A DNA stretch of 64,000 nucleotides from Rhodospirillales bacterium (GTDB lineage: Bacteria > Pseudomonadota > Alphaproteobacteria > Micavibrionales > Micavibrionaceae), in NCBI GenBank assembly GCA_020638295.1, contig JACKIU010000002.1:434001-498000 (forward strand), in the 5' to 3' direction. This document shows positions 54,650-63,722 of the stretch, piece after piece. Position 1 is the first letter of the stretch. Each line of letters starts with the position of its first letter. Position numbers and translations under genes: made by a program. The notes under the pieces were generated by a model. It did no database searches. It had not been told where the DNA came from and saw nothing but the letters and a program-made list of their open reading frames with translations.

Positions 54650-55858
54650 GTGAAAACCGACATCAAAACGCCAAATCGCAAAACGGCAAAAAACGCGGCC
54701 CAAAGCATGCGTGGTTTTACGCTGATTGAAGTTGCAATCGCCCTTCTGGTCATCGGCCTGATCGCCGCCCCGCTTGTCCAGCAATATCACCAATTTATTA
54801 AAATCGCCCAGCAAGACACAACCGAAGCCAACCTCAATTTGGCCTATAGTGCCATTTCCCAATTCTATTTCGAATTTGACCGCTATCCTTGCCCGGCGGA
54901 TCCGAAACTCGGTCCGGCAGATGCAACCTACGGTGAAGAGGACTGTACCGCCGCCAGCCTAAGCGTTATCCCGGTAATGAATATCGACGGCAATCCCGGC
55001 ATTGACAATATCTGGGTGGGAATGGTGCCCTTCAAAACCCTGAAAATGACCCCAGAGGAAACCTTGGATGCATGGAGCAACAAACTCAACTACGCCGTAA
55101 CCGACGTTTTGGCCCAACCGCCTGTTGGAGGATTTAACCAGGGCTGGGGCCTGATCACAATTCATCAAGACGACACCAGAGGACTTCTTCCCGACACCTG
55201 CGGGGGAGGCGCGGTCGACACAAATGGTGTCCATCTGGCGCTCTACTCAAGCGGCCCGGATGAAATTGGCGCTTATCCGGCACAAAACATGGCCGCTCCG
55301 CCACAGGCGTGTCCCGCCTTGGGCACAACAAAAGATGCTGAAAACTGCCAGAACAATGATGAGATATTCCTATTCCCGACCTGCATAAAAAGTCAGGTTG
55401 CTGGTGCGAACCATTACGACGACATCTTTTTAACCCGCAATGCCGAGGATTTCATGGCCCTCGCGCCGCAAAAGATGTTCGATACCGCCACCAACCCGAA
55501 TGACGTAGGGACAACCGCCGGCTATATCGGCATCAATAACAACGACCCGCAATCCGAACTGGATATCATTGGAAACATTCGCGCCTCCGACGAATTTGGC
55601 AACCCGGACAAGCAAGGCGAGGCCCACGCCTCCGAATATTGCGACACGGCAGGAAACAACTGTTTCAAAGCGGAAAGCATCGCCGGAAACGATCCCAATA
55701 TGAATTGCATCGGTAGTAAAGGCATGTCCGGCATCGGCTCAAACAAAGCCAAATGTTCAGAAATAATCCCTTCATTCACCACCGCAACAACCTGCCCCGC
55801 AGGGCAGTATGTATCAGGAATTTCATCGACAGGAGTAATCACATGCGCAACACCGTAA
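54650..55858 (+). CDS. Pilin-like protein 1 (prepilin leader, long tail-fibre-like C-terminus)
   Basis: 402 residues from GTG 54650, preceded by GGGGAAAAACA. Leader of 22 residues ending SMRG, then FTLIEVAIALLVIGLIAAPL, the type IV pilin/pseudopilin N-helix with Glu at +5; prepilin peptidase would cut at G-F. The ectodomain opens with RYPCPADPKLGPADATYGEE, shared with the next two genes. Further on NNNDPQSELDIIGNIRASDE resembles phage tail-fibre neck segments, and the end CDTAGNNCFKAESIAGND / CPAGQYVSGISSTG is shared with the other two. Far longer than a normal pilin (~150). The end overlaps the next gene by 16 bp, so translation is coupled. Confidence 0.8.
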   Translation: MKTDIKTPNRKTAKNAAQSMRGFTLIEVAIALLVIGLIAAPLVQQYHQFIKIAQQDTTEANLNLAYSAISQFYFEFDRYPCPADPKLGPADATYGEEDCTAASLSVIPVMNIDGNPGIDNIWVGMVPFKTLKMTPEETLDAWSNKLNYAVTDVLAQPPVGGFNQGWGLITIHQDDTRGLLPDTCGGGAVDTNGVHLALYSSGPDEIGAYPAQNMAAPPQACPALGTTKDAENCQNNDEIFLFPTCIKSQVAGANHYDDIFLTRNAEDFMALAPQKMFDTATNPNDVGTTAGYIGINNNDPQSELDIIGNIRASDEFGNPDKQGEAHASEYCDTAGNNCFKAESIAGNDPNMNCIGSKGMSGIGSNKAKCSEIIPSFTTATTCPAGQYVSGISSTGVITCATP

Positions 55859-58092
55859 ACACACCAAACGCCGCCGCTTCCTCTTTAAAAGGGCAACGGG
55901 GCTTTACGCTGGTTGAAATGGCCATTGTCACCATGATCATCGGTCTGATCATCGCCGCAACCGCCCAACTAATGACCCAGCGCCAACATTGGCTGCAAAA
56001 ACAACGCACAGAGACGGCAGTAGCCACAGCCAACAACGCCATTTCAGGTTTCAGAGACACCTACGGCCGTTACCCGTGCCCGGCATCGCTCTCGGCAGTA
56101 GCAGGCGACCCGTTCTACGGCATTGAAAGCGATTGTTCAGATGTGGCAACCGTCGCAGAAGGCACGGGCGTTGACGCAGCATTGGGCTACGCCCGTGTCG
56201 TGAGCGACCCGACCACGCTTGGCGATCCTGCGCGAGTGGTGACCTATTTCGACAAAAATCTTGGCGCCGACGTCGGCCCGGTTGCACCGCGCATCCGTAT
56301 CGGCACCCTGCCGTTTAAAAACCTGAATCTGGAAGAAACCAGCATCCTTGATGGGTATGGCAACCGCATTATTTACGCCGTGACCGAACAAATGGCTGTC
56401 AGTGACACCTACGAAGATGACGATGGCGGCATTATAATCCTGAACGATCAAGGCGACTCCATTGTCGCCCCCGACCACTCCGCGCACTTCCTGATTCTCA
56501 GTTCTGGTGAAAACGGCAACGGTGCCTATACTTACGGCGGTGGACGCCTGCCCTGCACGGCCGGCAGCCTTGAATCGGACAACTGTAATTTTGACGCAGA
56601 CGCCATTTTCCGCTTCGCCCAGACCAGCACACGCGCGGCTGGCAATGCCAACACCTACGACGACGTGATCACCTACGCCACCCAACAGAGCACGCCGTTA
56701 TGGGAGAAAAACCCCGACGGCGTCCAATTCAGCTCGACAGGATACAACGACGTTGCCATGAAACCGTCCGGCAATTTCGGCATCGGACCGACCGCATCAA
56801 AAACCCCGGGTGAAGAAGTCCAGGTTGACGGCATTATTGTCGTTCGTGACGACCTCAGCACAACAGAGGAAGGAGAAGACGAGGGCAAACTTGAATCCAA
56901 TGTAATCTGCGATTACGCCAGCGGTTCAACCACCTGCTTTGCTTCCAGCCTCATCGCCGGTGAAATTGACACGGGCGGCGGTATGCAATGCCCTGACGGA
57001 GAATACATGACCGGCATTAAAAACGGCGCACCCGTCTGTGAAAGTGAAATTTTCATCAAATGCCCGTTCGGCAAATTTGTCATCGGGGTAAAAGCGGACG
57101 GATCGTTAAACTGCGGATCCCCGCCCCCTCCAGGCTGCATAACCACTGATGTCACGCTATGCACCGAAACCAAGACGCTCTTTGCCGCCAGTCATGGCAC
57201 TTATAAAACTGTCACCGTTAGCACGGCCCCGGGCAACCCCGGTGGAACACGCAGCGCAACATACCGTTGTGAATATGGCACGTGGAAACACAAATGGACA
57301 TCAGGCAATCCATGTAACTGCACACCGGACGCCCAAGCGCCTTATGATATCAGTTGCGCCACATCCAGTGATTGCGGCAACCGCTTTTTCGGAACCAAAA
57401 CGGTTCAAAGCCAATATCCCTGTCCGGCAGGTTTTTGGAACACTGTCACATTGGACGATACTGCTTGTGTGCCCTATGCATCGAAGAAAACACGGGACAT
57501 TGCCTGTCCTGCTGGCTTCAACGCTGGACGCATTTACCAGGAAAACATCCATGACCCTACAACACTAACCTGTTCCGGCTGGAAGGAAACCGACAGAACC
57601 TGCAAATGCTCACCCGACGTTGATCACAGAAACATCCCCTGTTCCAGCGGTCTGGATGGCACAATTCCACAGGTAAAACTCTTCACCTGCCCGGATGGCG
57701 CGGACAACCCCGGGTTATGGGGAGGATGGACTAACGAGGACGGCAAACCCGACAGCGACTTCTGTTCCTGTACGCCAACCTCTTATACTGATAAACGCGC
57801 CTGCCCGACCCCAGGGCACGTTGGAGATTACTGGGTTAAAGTTAACTTCACGTGCCCAGATGCAAAATGGGAAGACGTTATGCCGCCGGAAAAAGACACC
57901 TGCGCACCGCCGGAACCCAGAATCTGTTACTGGACGCCGCAAGGCTTCAACAGCGGCACCTCCGGACCCAAACTCAGCCGCCATGCCGGTGATTCCTGCG
58001 ATTGCGGACTGGAAACCGACCCGCCCAAGGTGTGTTCGTCAGCCAAACTGGCAACGAACGTCTACGCCTATGACGCATGCCTGTGTCAATAG
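55843..58092 (+). CDS. Pilin-like protein 2 with a Cys-rich repeat tail (749 aa)
   Basis: Start ATG 55843 (AGGAGTAATCAC before it). Leader 20 residues ending QRG, then FTLVEMAIVTMIIGLIIAAT. RYPCPASLSAVAGDPFYGIE is the shared ectodomain motif; CDYASGSTTCFASSLIAGE and CPDGEYMTGIKNG end the part common to the three proteins at ~residue 410. The extra ~330 residues are a Cys-rich array: units of ~45-55 residues with a C-x-C-(T/S)P turn, an ACP or SCA step, a hydrophobic FTCP or YPCPAG, a Trp and DTC/DTAC at the end (for example CNCTPDAQAPYDISC, CKCSPDVDHRNIPC, CSCTPTSYTDKRACP). About five units. This suggests a disulfide-stiffened adhesive stalk on a pilus tip. No family recognised. Confidence 0.78.
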   Translation: MRNTVNTPNAAASSLKGQRGFTLVEMAIVTMIIGLIIAATAQLMTQRQHWLQKQRTETAVATANNAISGFRDTYGRYPCPASLSAVAGDPFYGIESDCSDVATVAEGTGVDAALGYARVVSDPTTLGDPARVVTYFDKNLGADVGPVAPRIRIGTLPFKNLNLEETSILDGYGNRIIYAVTEQMAVSDTYEDDDGGIIILNDQGDSIVAPDHSAHFLILSSGENGNGAYTYGGGRLPCTAGSLESDNCNFDADAIFRFAQTSTRAAGNANTYDDVITYATQQSTPLWEKNPDGVQFSSTGYNDVAMKPSGNFGIGPTASKTPGEEVQVDGIIVVRDDLSTTEEGEDEGKLESNVICDYASGSTTCFASSLIAGEIDTGGGMQCPDGEYMTGIKNGAPVCESEIFIKCPFGKFVIGVKADGSLNCGSPPPPGCITTDVTLCTETKTLFAASHGTYKTVTVSTAPGNPGGTRSATYRCEYGTWKHKWTSGNPCNCTPDAQAPYDISCATSSDCGNRFFGTKTVQSQYPCPAGFWNTVTLDDTACVPYASKKTRDIACPAGFNAGRIYQENIHDPTTLTCSGWKETDRTCKCSPDVDHRNIPCSSGLDGTIPQVKLFTCPDGADNPGLWGGWTNEDGKPDSDFCSCTPTSYTDKRACPTPGHVGDYWVKVNFTCPDAKWEDVMPPEKDTCAPPEPRICYWTPQGFNSGTSGPKLSRHAGDSCDCGLETDPPKVCSSAKLATNVYAYDACLCQ

Positions 58093-58144
58093 CATTGAAC
58101 CGGAATTGAGGACATGACCCAAAAGACCAAAGAAAGAGAATGAC

Positions 58145-59374
58145 ATGAAATATATTCACCGCGACCAACACGGTTTTACACTGGTGGAACTCTCCATTGT
58201 CCTGATCATCTTTGGTCTGGTGATGTCCTCTGTGATGCTTGGGCTAAAAAAATACATGCGCGATCTCAGTGTCAACAGAACCATGGAATCGATCACCGAA
58301 ACGGAAAGGGCGCTGTTTGTCTTCCAACTTCAACTCGAAAAATACCCGTGCCCGGCCGATCCAACACTGGCGCCCGGAGATCCCATGTATGGCAAAGCAG
58401 ATTGCGGAAATATAAATCTGATTACCGCCACAGGCCGCGATGTTGACGGTGACGGAAATGGAGAACAGGTCCTGATCGGTACGGTGCCGTTCCAAACCTT
58501 CTTGGACCCAAACGACGATGGTGACACCAGCGATGCCGTCTCTGAAAACTTTGTCGCAAAACATGGTATGGACGGTTGGGGGAACAAACTCACCTATGCC
58601 GTAACAACCGCTCTAACCGATGCCGTCCCCGATGATTTCAACCATGAGGCCGGCGCCATTTTCATCGTTGATGAAAACAACACCAACCTTCTAAATACGC
58701 CAGGCATCGCCCACGCCGTTATTATTTCGCACGGCGCGGACAGTAAAGGCGCCTGGACCGAAGGTGGGAAGTATGCCGATGATTGCGTGGACATCGTCGA
58801 TGCCGACGCCGTTGATAAAGCCAACGGCACAACGCTCCCCTTGGACGAAATTGAAAACTGTGACCATGAAGAGCCTCTGGTTGCAGATGCGATCTTCCTC
58901 AAGGCCATCCACAATCAGAACAATAACAACTACAACGACGACTACGTTAGATTTATAGTCAGCAATGTCACCAACCTCTGGGCATACACCAATGTGCTGT
59001 TTTTTAACAATGGCACAGACGATACAGACGATGATTTCCAAATCAATCAAGTAGGCAACACAAACGGCGGTTTTATCGGCATTGGTGAAGAAAGCCCCCA
59101 AGTGCAATTCCATCTGCTCGGCGATGTTCAGGCCTATGAAATTCACGCCGAAAACCTTTGCGACGAAGCGGGAAATGACTGCATGCCTTCCGAAATCATC
59201 GCTGGCGAAGTCGCCGATATGAAATGCCCGGCAGGTCATGTCGTCACCAAAATAGAGAAAAACCGGGTTTTCTGCGCCGATGCTTTCGCCGATACGCCGT
59301 ACACGCCCTGCCCGCCTGGGGAGTTCCTGGTGGGTATTTCAAACGTAACCGGACCGATCTGCATCATCCCGTAA
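58145..59374 (+). CDS. Pilin-like protein 3
   Basis: 409 residues. Leader of ten residues (MKYIHRDQHG), then FTLVELSIVLIIFGLVMSSV. The ectodomain starts KYPCPADPTLAPGDPMYGKA and continues through GMDGWGNKLTYAV, matching proteins 1 and 2 in order. Near the end EESPQVQFHLLGDVQAYEIH and CDEAGNDCMPSEIIAGE / CPAGHVVTKIEKN align to the other two. It lacks the Cys-rich array. The 52-bp gap to protein 2 and the same strand indicate one operon. It is the most compact of the three and may be the base or the shaft partner. Confidence 0.8.
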   Translation: MKYIHRDQHGFTLVELSIVLIIFGLVMSSVMLGLKKYMRDLSVNRTMESITETERALFVFQLQLEKYPCPADPTLAPGDPMYGKADCGNINLITATGRDVDGDGNGEQVLIGTVPFQTFLDPNDDGDTSDAVSENFVAKHGMDGWGNKLTYAVTTALTDAVPDDFNHEAGAIFIVDENNTNLLNTPGIAHAVIISHGADSKGAWTEGGKYADDCVDIVDADAVDKANGTTLPLDEIENCDHEEPLVADAIFLKAIHNQNNNNYNDDYVRFIVSNVTNLWAYTNVLFFNNGTDDTDDDFQINQVGNTNGGFIGIGEESPQVQFHLLGDVQAYEIHAENLCDEAGNDCMPSEIIAGEVADMKCPAGHVVTKIEKNRVFCADAFADTPYTPCPPGEFLVGISNVTGPICIIP

Positions 59375-59505
59375 ACAGCCCGGGCACGGCGGCCAAAGCC
59401 GAATTTAAAACTTAAGTAAAATCCCGGCAAAAAGAAGGTGATTCTTAAGCCCTTTGCCGTTATACTGGAAGAAGTAGTCCTTATCCCTTATCAAGGGTTT
59501 TTCAC

Positions 59506-60141
59506 ATGATTTTTTCAAGAACCGTCCATTTCGCGCTCCTTGGCGTCATTATTTCGCTCTATAGCCTTGGTCTGCCCACAACGGCGCGAGCGCAAGAAAC
59601 CGTAGCAGCAGACACACCGGCCGCGCTGGACATCCTTCCGGCGGCAAAGGCGCAGGAACGCGGCCTCAGCTATGACGACCAGGCCCACACCCATCCGCCG
59701 ATTAAACTGACACCGGATAAATCCGAACTGGTGCGCCTTGAAAGCCCGGCCGCCAGTATCATTGTCGGCAACCCGAACCATTTAAGCATTCTGGCTGACA
59801 CCTCCAAAACACTGGTTCTGGTCGCCCGCGCGCCCGGCGCAACGCAATTCACCGTTCTGGATCAAGGCGGCAATATCATCATGCAACGCCATGTCATCGT
59901 CGCAAGCCCAAAAGAAAAATATCTGCGCGTGCGCCGCTCCTGCGCAGGCTCGGACGACGATAACTGCCGCTCGACCAGCGTCTTTTACTGTCCGGACATG
60001 TGCCACGAAATCATCATGGGCGCAGAACAGGCCAAAGGCGGCGCTGCTGAAACAGCAGCAGCAGCAGAAGGCGGAGAAAATACCGCCCAGGCAGCAGACG
60101 CCGTAACCAGCCCGCCGGAAAATGTAACCGACACAGATTAA
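59506..60141 (+). CDS. Pilus-formation N-domain protein (CpaC/RcpA N-terminal domain only)
   Basis: 211 residues with a signal peptide (cut near TTARA-QE, residue 29). The domain ~65-135 (IKLTPDKSELVRLESPAASI, VGNPNHLSILADTSKTLVLV, GATQFTVLDQGGNIIMQRHV) is the N-terminal domain found in CpaC/RcpA secretins. Here the secretin pore domain is missing. Instead a short Cys-rich stretch (SCAGSDDDNC, FYCPDMCHEI) and an Ala/Glu-rich tail follow. It may be a periplasmic adaptor for the Tad system, or a split-off domain. 131 bp after pilin 3. Confidence 0.75.
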   Translation: MIFSRTVHFALLGVIISLYSLGLPTTARAQETVAADTPAALDILPAAKAQERGLSYDDQAHTHPPIKLTPDKSELVRLESPAASIIVGNPNHLSILADTSKTLVLVARAPGATQFTVLDQGGNIIMQRHVIVASPKEKYLRVRRSCAGSDDDNCRSTSVFYCPDMCHEIIMGAEQAKGGAAETAAAAEGGENTAQAADAVTSPPENVTDTD

Positions 60142-60218
60142 GGACTGAGAGTTTGAAAACATTTGTGTATAATACCTACGGACAAAGAGCCAAAAGCAAA
60201 TAAGGCGAAAGCGATCCA

Positions 60219-60938
60219 ATGAGCATGAAAAAATCCTCCTCCCTGATTCTGGTACTGGCCACTTGCAGTGCGTTGACCGCATGTCAGACAGCACAAAGCA
60301 CAACAGATGCGCAGCTCCGCACCTCATCAATGGATGGTGCGATAGAACGCGCTGCCGACTACACACGCAAGCCTAGCAAATCTATAAGCTACCTCGAGCG
60401 CGTATACAAACAACAGCCCGATAGCGAAACCGCTGCCGTCGATTACGCCATCGCCCTGCGCGAAAATAATCAATACGATGTGGCTGCTGCAATCCTTGAG
60501 CCTTTTGCCAAAAGCAAAAGCGCCTCATCACTATCCACATCCGAATATGCTGCGGTTCAACTTGCACAAGGCAACTATGAAGCCGCCGAAAAATACGCAC
60601 AAAAGGCCATCATTGCCGATGAAGTCAATTTTAAGGCCTATCATCGCCTCGGCATAGCTTTGGATACCCAAGGCATGCATCAGGAAGCCGAACGCGCCTA
60701 TCGCAAAGGTCTGGAGCTGTGGCAAGGCGACCCGACCACCATTATGAACAACCTGGCGCTTAACCTCGCCTCTCAGGGTTATCTTGAGGAATCAATCGAG
60801 ATCTTGCGCAAGGCTCAGGATGTATCGCCAGACCGCGTAGAGATCGAACGCAACCTGCGCATCGTCACAGCGCTGCAGCAAGCCGATGGTGTCCCGGCCC
60901 CCAAACCGTCTAAAAAACCTGCGACAACCAAAGACTAA
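60219..60938 (+). CDS. tadD: TPR lipoprotein, TadD-like
   Basis: 239 residues. Lipobox LTAC (C22), then a ~190-residue TPR array (ETAAVDYAIALRENNQYDVA, YAAVQLAQGNYEAAEKYAQK, AYHRLGIALDTQGMHQEAER, NNLALNLASQGYLEESIEIL). TadD is the outer-membrane lipoprotein pilotin-like component of Tad/Flp pilus assembly. Context with tadA-tadB-tadC opposite and a CpaC-type protein upstream supports it; a generic TPR lipoprotein is the alternative. Confidence 0.8.
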   Translation: MSMKKSSSLILVLATCSALTACQTAQSTTDAQLRTSSMDGAIERAADYTRKPSKSISYLERVYKQQPDSETAAVDYAIALRENNQYDVAAAILEPFAKSKSASSLSTSEYAAVQLAQGNYEAAEKYAQKAIIADEVNFKAYHRLGIALDTQGMHQEAERAYRKGLELWQGDPTTIMNNLALNLASQGYLEESIEILRKAQDVSPDRVEIERNLRIVTALQQADGVPAPKPSKKPATTKD

Positions 60939-60960
60939 TATCTGATACGTGAACAACAAA

Positions 60961-60988
60961 AACACCGCACGATTAGCGGTGTTTTTTT
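60961..60988 (+). terminator. Rho-independent terminator after tadD
   Basis: AACACCGC-ACGATTA-GCGGTGTT followed by TTTTTT; an 8-bp stem ending the pilin/tadD transcript. Confidence 0.9.
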
Positions 60989-61029
60989 ATGCTGCAATAA
61001 ACACCGATGAACACCTTAATTAAGCATAT

Positions 61030-61455
61030 TTAGGGTGCATCACGACCGCATCCAATAAGGGTGGGGGTAAACACATAATTCTGGAAACTACCGCCCAATT
61101 TCTCCGGGGTTGTTCCCCTATAGTCAGCCAAAGCTTTTTTGTGTACAGCAGCAGCCTCGGGGTTATCCAATTCTTCTCTAAAAAAGTATCCGTCCTTGTC
61201 CACGCCATAGCCCTCAACCGTGAACTCCGGATTGCCCGCATCAACATCAACAGCTCTGCGAAAAGCTACAGACAGTACAGAGGGGCAAGTTTCCGTTTCA
61301 GTACTTTGACTTAATTGATGATAAACTTCTCTCACTCTTTCAGAAAATTCAGATGCCTTTTCTGGCGTTAGGCCGTGCTCTATAGCAACCTCATACATGT
61401 CACTATATATGTTTTCAAAACTTTGTTCTCTTGGATTCTCAAACTGATCTGCCAT
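61030..61455 (-). CDS. Unknown protein (141 aa)
   Basis: A soluble 141-residue protein (MADQFENPREQSFENIYSDM). N-terminal half helical (PEKASEFSERVREVYHQLSQ), C-terminal half strand-like (EFTVEGYGVDKDGYFFREEL). Two cysteines. No family recognised. It faces tadD across the terminator. Confidence 0.55.
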   Translation of the reverse strand: MADQFENPREQSFENIYSDMYEVAIEHGLTPEKASEFSERVREVYHQLSQSTETETCPSVLSVAFRRAVDVDAGNPEFTVEGYGVDKDGYFFREELDNPEAAAVHKKALADYRGTTPEKLGGSFQNYVFTPTLIGCGRDAP

Positions 61456-61766
61456 TTATCCCCTCACAAGCTGGTTTACGATTACACACACTATTATAAT
61501 GACGCTTTTGTTAATATTACGTTAAATTCTAATAATGGTGCCCTCAACCTCGCCGCAACATTATGTTGATAATTTATGTTTAAACTTGAACTGCAAGGAC
61601 GATGAATGAAGTCGGCTTAAGAAACAGTGCCTATAAAAAGGCGAAGTATTGCGAGAAAGCCTATCCCCGCGAAAACGGGAATCTTTTAAAATCAAAAACT
61701 TAAGGTCCACGTTTCCACGGGGAAAGCATGATCGTTTTATAGGGAATAGGCTATAAATAATAGAAC
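61456..61766. other. Non-coding gap before tadC
   Basis: No gene seen. It contains imperfect inverted motifs around 61640-61760: GCCTATCCCCGCGAAAACGG at the left and TTTTATAGGGAATAGGC at the right, possibly another degenerate repeat or a terminator region for tadC. Confidence 0.45.
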
Positions 61767-62711
61767 TTAGTTCAGTGAACTTGCCGAAATCCCTGCCGGT
61801 CCCAGAATGATAATAAACAGCGCCGGCAGAAAGAATAAGATCATCGGCACGGTCAGCTTCGGCGGCAATGCTGCAGCCTTTTGCTCGGCTGCCGCCATCC
61901 GCATATCGCGCAATTCATCCGCCATCACGCGCATCGCCTGCGAAATCGATGTCCCGTATTGCTCGGCCTGAATGAGCGCCGTGGCAAAACTTTTTCCTGC
62001 CCCCGAGCCCACGCGCCGCGCAAAATCCTGCAAAGCCTCACGGCGGTCGTTCAGCATCGCCATCTCCGCACTCAGCAAACCCAGCTCTTCCGCCAGAATG
62101 GGGGAGTGCTCTGAAATTTCTTCCGCAACACGGTCAACCGTTTGCTCCAATCCAATCCCGCCTTGCACACAGATCAACATCATGTCCAGGGAATCGGGAA
62201 ACGAGAGGTTAATCTCCTGCTGACGTTTCAAAATCTGGTTCTTAATCAGCACGTCAGGCAATTTATAACCAATAACCGCCGCCGTAAAAACCGACAGCAA
62301 TTTCATCGTATCGGAAATTTCCTTATCGGTGTTCGACAACACCAAAACGGTAAACCCGGCCAGCAAGATAGGCAAGACCGCCTGCGCAATCATAAACTTA
62401 ATCGGTGCATTCGGGCTGCGAATACCGGCCTGCAGCATTTTATCGCGCACCTTTTCCCCCATCGCGCCAGCGATCTGCTGAAATTTATACAGCGCCGCCA
62501 TGGAATCCGCCGCAGACACATTCTTATCCTGCTTGGCTTTATGAATGCTGCCGTCGCGCGTCGCCTGAAAAAGGTCTTTTCTGCGTTTTTCGACGACCGA
62601 TTTATAATGCTCCTTCTTCTCGCTTTTATTCAAAAACGGCAGTGCAAATGCTGCAAAAGACCCCGCAGCAAGAACCGCGCTCACCAGCGTAATAATAATT
62701 TCATTATCCAT
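61767..62711 (-). CDS. tadC: Tad pilus inner-membrane protein TadC
   Basis: 314 residues of the GspF/T2SSF family. An N-terminal membrane helix (IIITLVSAVLAAGSFAAFAL), central helices (FMIAQAVLPILLAGFTVLVL), the T2SSF domain (~165-290: FPDSLDMMLICVQGGIGLEQ, LLSAEMAMLNDRREALQDFA) and a C-terminal pair (KLTVPMILFFLPALFIIILG). With TadB it forms the platform for pilin polymerisation. 5 bp after tadB. Confidence 0.93.
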   Translation of the reverse strand: MDNEIIITLVSAVLAAGSFAAFALPFLNKSEKKEHYKSVVEKRRKDLFQATRDGSIHKAKQDKNVSAADSMAALYKFQQIAGAMGEKVRDKMLQAGIRSPNAPIKFMIAQAVLPILLAGFTVLVLSNTDKEISDTMKLLSVFTAAVIGYKLPDVLIKNQILKRQQEINLSFPDSLDMMLICVQGGIGLEQTVDRVAEEISEHSPILAEELGLLSAEMAMLNDRREALQDFARRVGSGAGKSFATALIQAEQYGTSISQAMRVMADELRDMRMAAAEQKAAALPPKLTVPMILFFLPALFIIILGPAGISASSLN

Positions 62712-62716
62712 AACAT

Positions 62717-63694
62717 TTACACCTTAAAGTTAATCATGATCTTCATGACAAAAACACCTAAGCTCATCCAGGTCACGGCGCACGCCAGCAAGACATTTCC
62801 GAACGGCTCGGTAAACAGCACGCTGATATATTCGTAATTCACAAAATACATCCCCGTAGCCACCAAAATGGGTAATGCCGCGATAATCGAGGCCGAAGCA
62901 ATCGCTTCCGAAGACAACGCCTTAATCTTGCGCTTCAAACGGAACCGTGCACGGATCACGTTCGAAAGATTGGTCAGAACCTCCGACAGGCTGGAACCGG
63001 TCTGCGCCTGAATAGACAGCCCCGTGGCAAACATCTGCATCTCGGTCAACGGCATGCTGCGCGTCGCTTCAAGAGCCGCCTCAGCCAATGAAACCCCGAT
63101 CTTTTGCTTATCGTAAATCCGGCCCATTTCCTCGCCGACCGGCCCGGTAAATTCCCGCCCGATCATCGAAATCGCCTCGGACACCGGCATCCCGGCTTTC
63201 AGCAACCGCACACAGGCCTCCAGCGCGTCGGGAAATTCTTCCAGAAATTTCTTCTGCCGCCGCGCTGCCATTTTTTTAACCACCAGCCGCGGAATCCCCA
63301 ACAAACCGATAACCGCCAGAGCCAACAAGACATGCAAAGGCTGGCCCATCAATTTGGCCGCCCCAACCAGCACTACCATCAACAGCACGGAAAAAAGCCA
63401 ATACTGCTTAACGGAAATACTTAAGCCCGCCTGCATCAGCATCATCGACAACGTTGTCTTTTTTTTGCCAGACGCTTCCTCGGCCTTGGATTCTTTCAGC
63501 TTTTTCGCCAAATCGTCCCGGCGCTTATCCTTCACGCCTTTTTCGTTCTTGGGCGAAGCCGCAGCGCCATGCCCCTGAATCTTACCGTAAAGCTTTTTCC
63601 GGCGCGCACTTTCCTGACTGGCTGTAAACGCGAGCGCCATACCGACAATCAGCAGGGTAATAACACCAATCAAAATGATTTGAATCATCGACAT
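62717..63694 (-). CDS. tadB: Tad pilus inner-membrane protein TadB
   Basis: 325 residues. Helix MIQIILIGVITLLIVGMALA at the start, a basic cytoplasmic linker, two helices (WLFSVLLMVVLVGAAKLM, LLALAVIGLLGIPRLVVKK), the T2SSF domain (FPDALEACVRLLKAGMPVSE, TQMQMFATGLSIQAQTGSSL-like) and a final pair. Standard length and order for TadB. A palindromic element lies in the 150-bp gap to tadA upstream. Confidence 0.93.
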   Translation of the reverse strand: MSMIQIILIGVITLLIVGMALAFTASQESARRKKLYGKIQGHGAAASPKNEKGVKDKRRDDLAKKLKESKAEEASGKKKTTLSMMLMQAGLSISVKQYWLFSVLLMVVLVGAAKLMGQPLHVLLALAVIGLLGIPRLVVKKMAARRQKKFLEEFPDALEACVRLLKAGMPVSEAISMIGREFTGPVGEEMGRIYDKQKIGVSLAEAALEATRSMPLTEMQMFATGLSIQAQTGSSLSEVLTNLSNVIRARFRLKRKIKALSSEAIASASIIAALPILVATGMYFVNYEYISVLFTEPFGNVLLACAVTWMSLGVFVMKIMINFKV

Positions 63695-63722
63695 GAACTC
63701 AAAACCTTATTTAAACAAAGTG

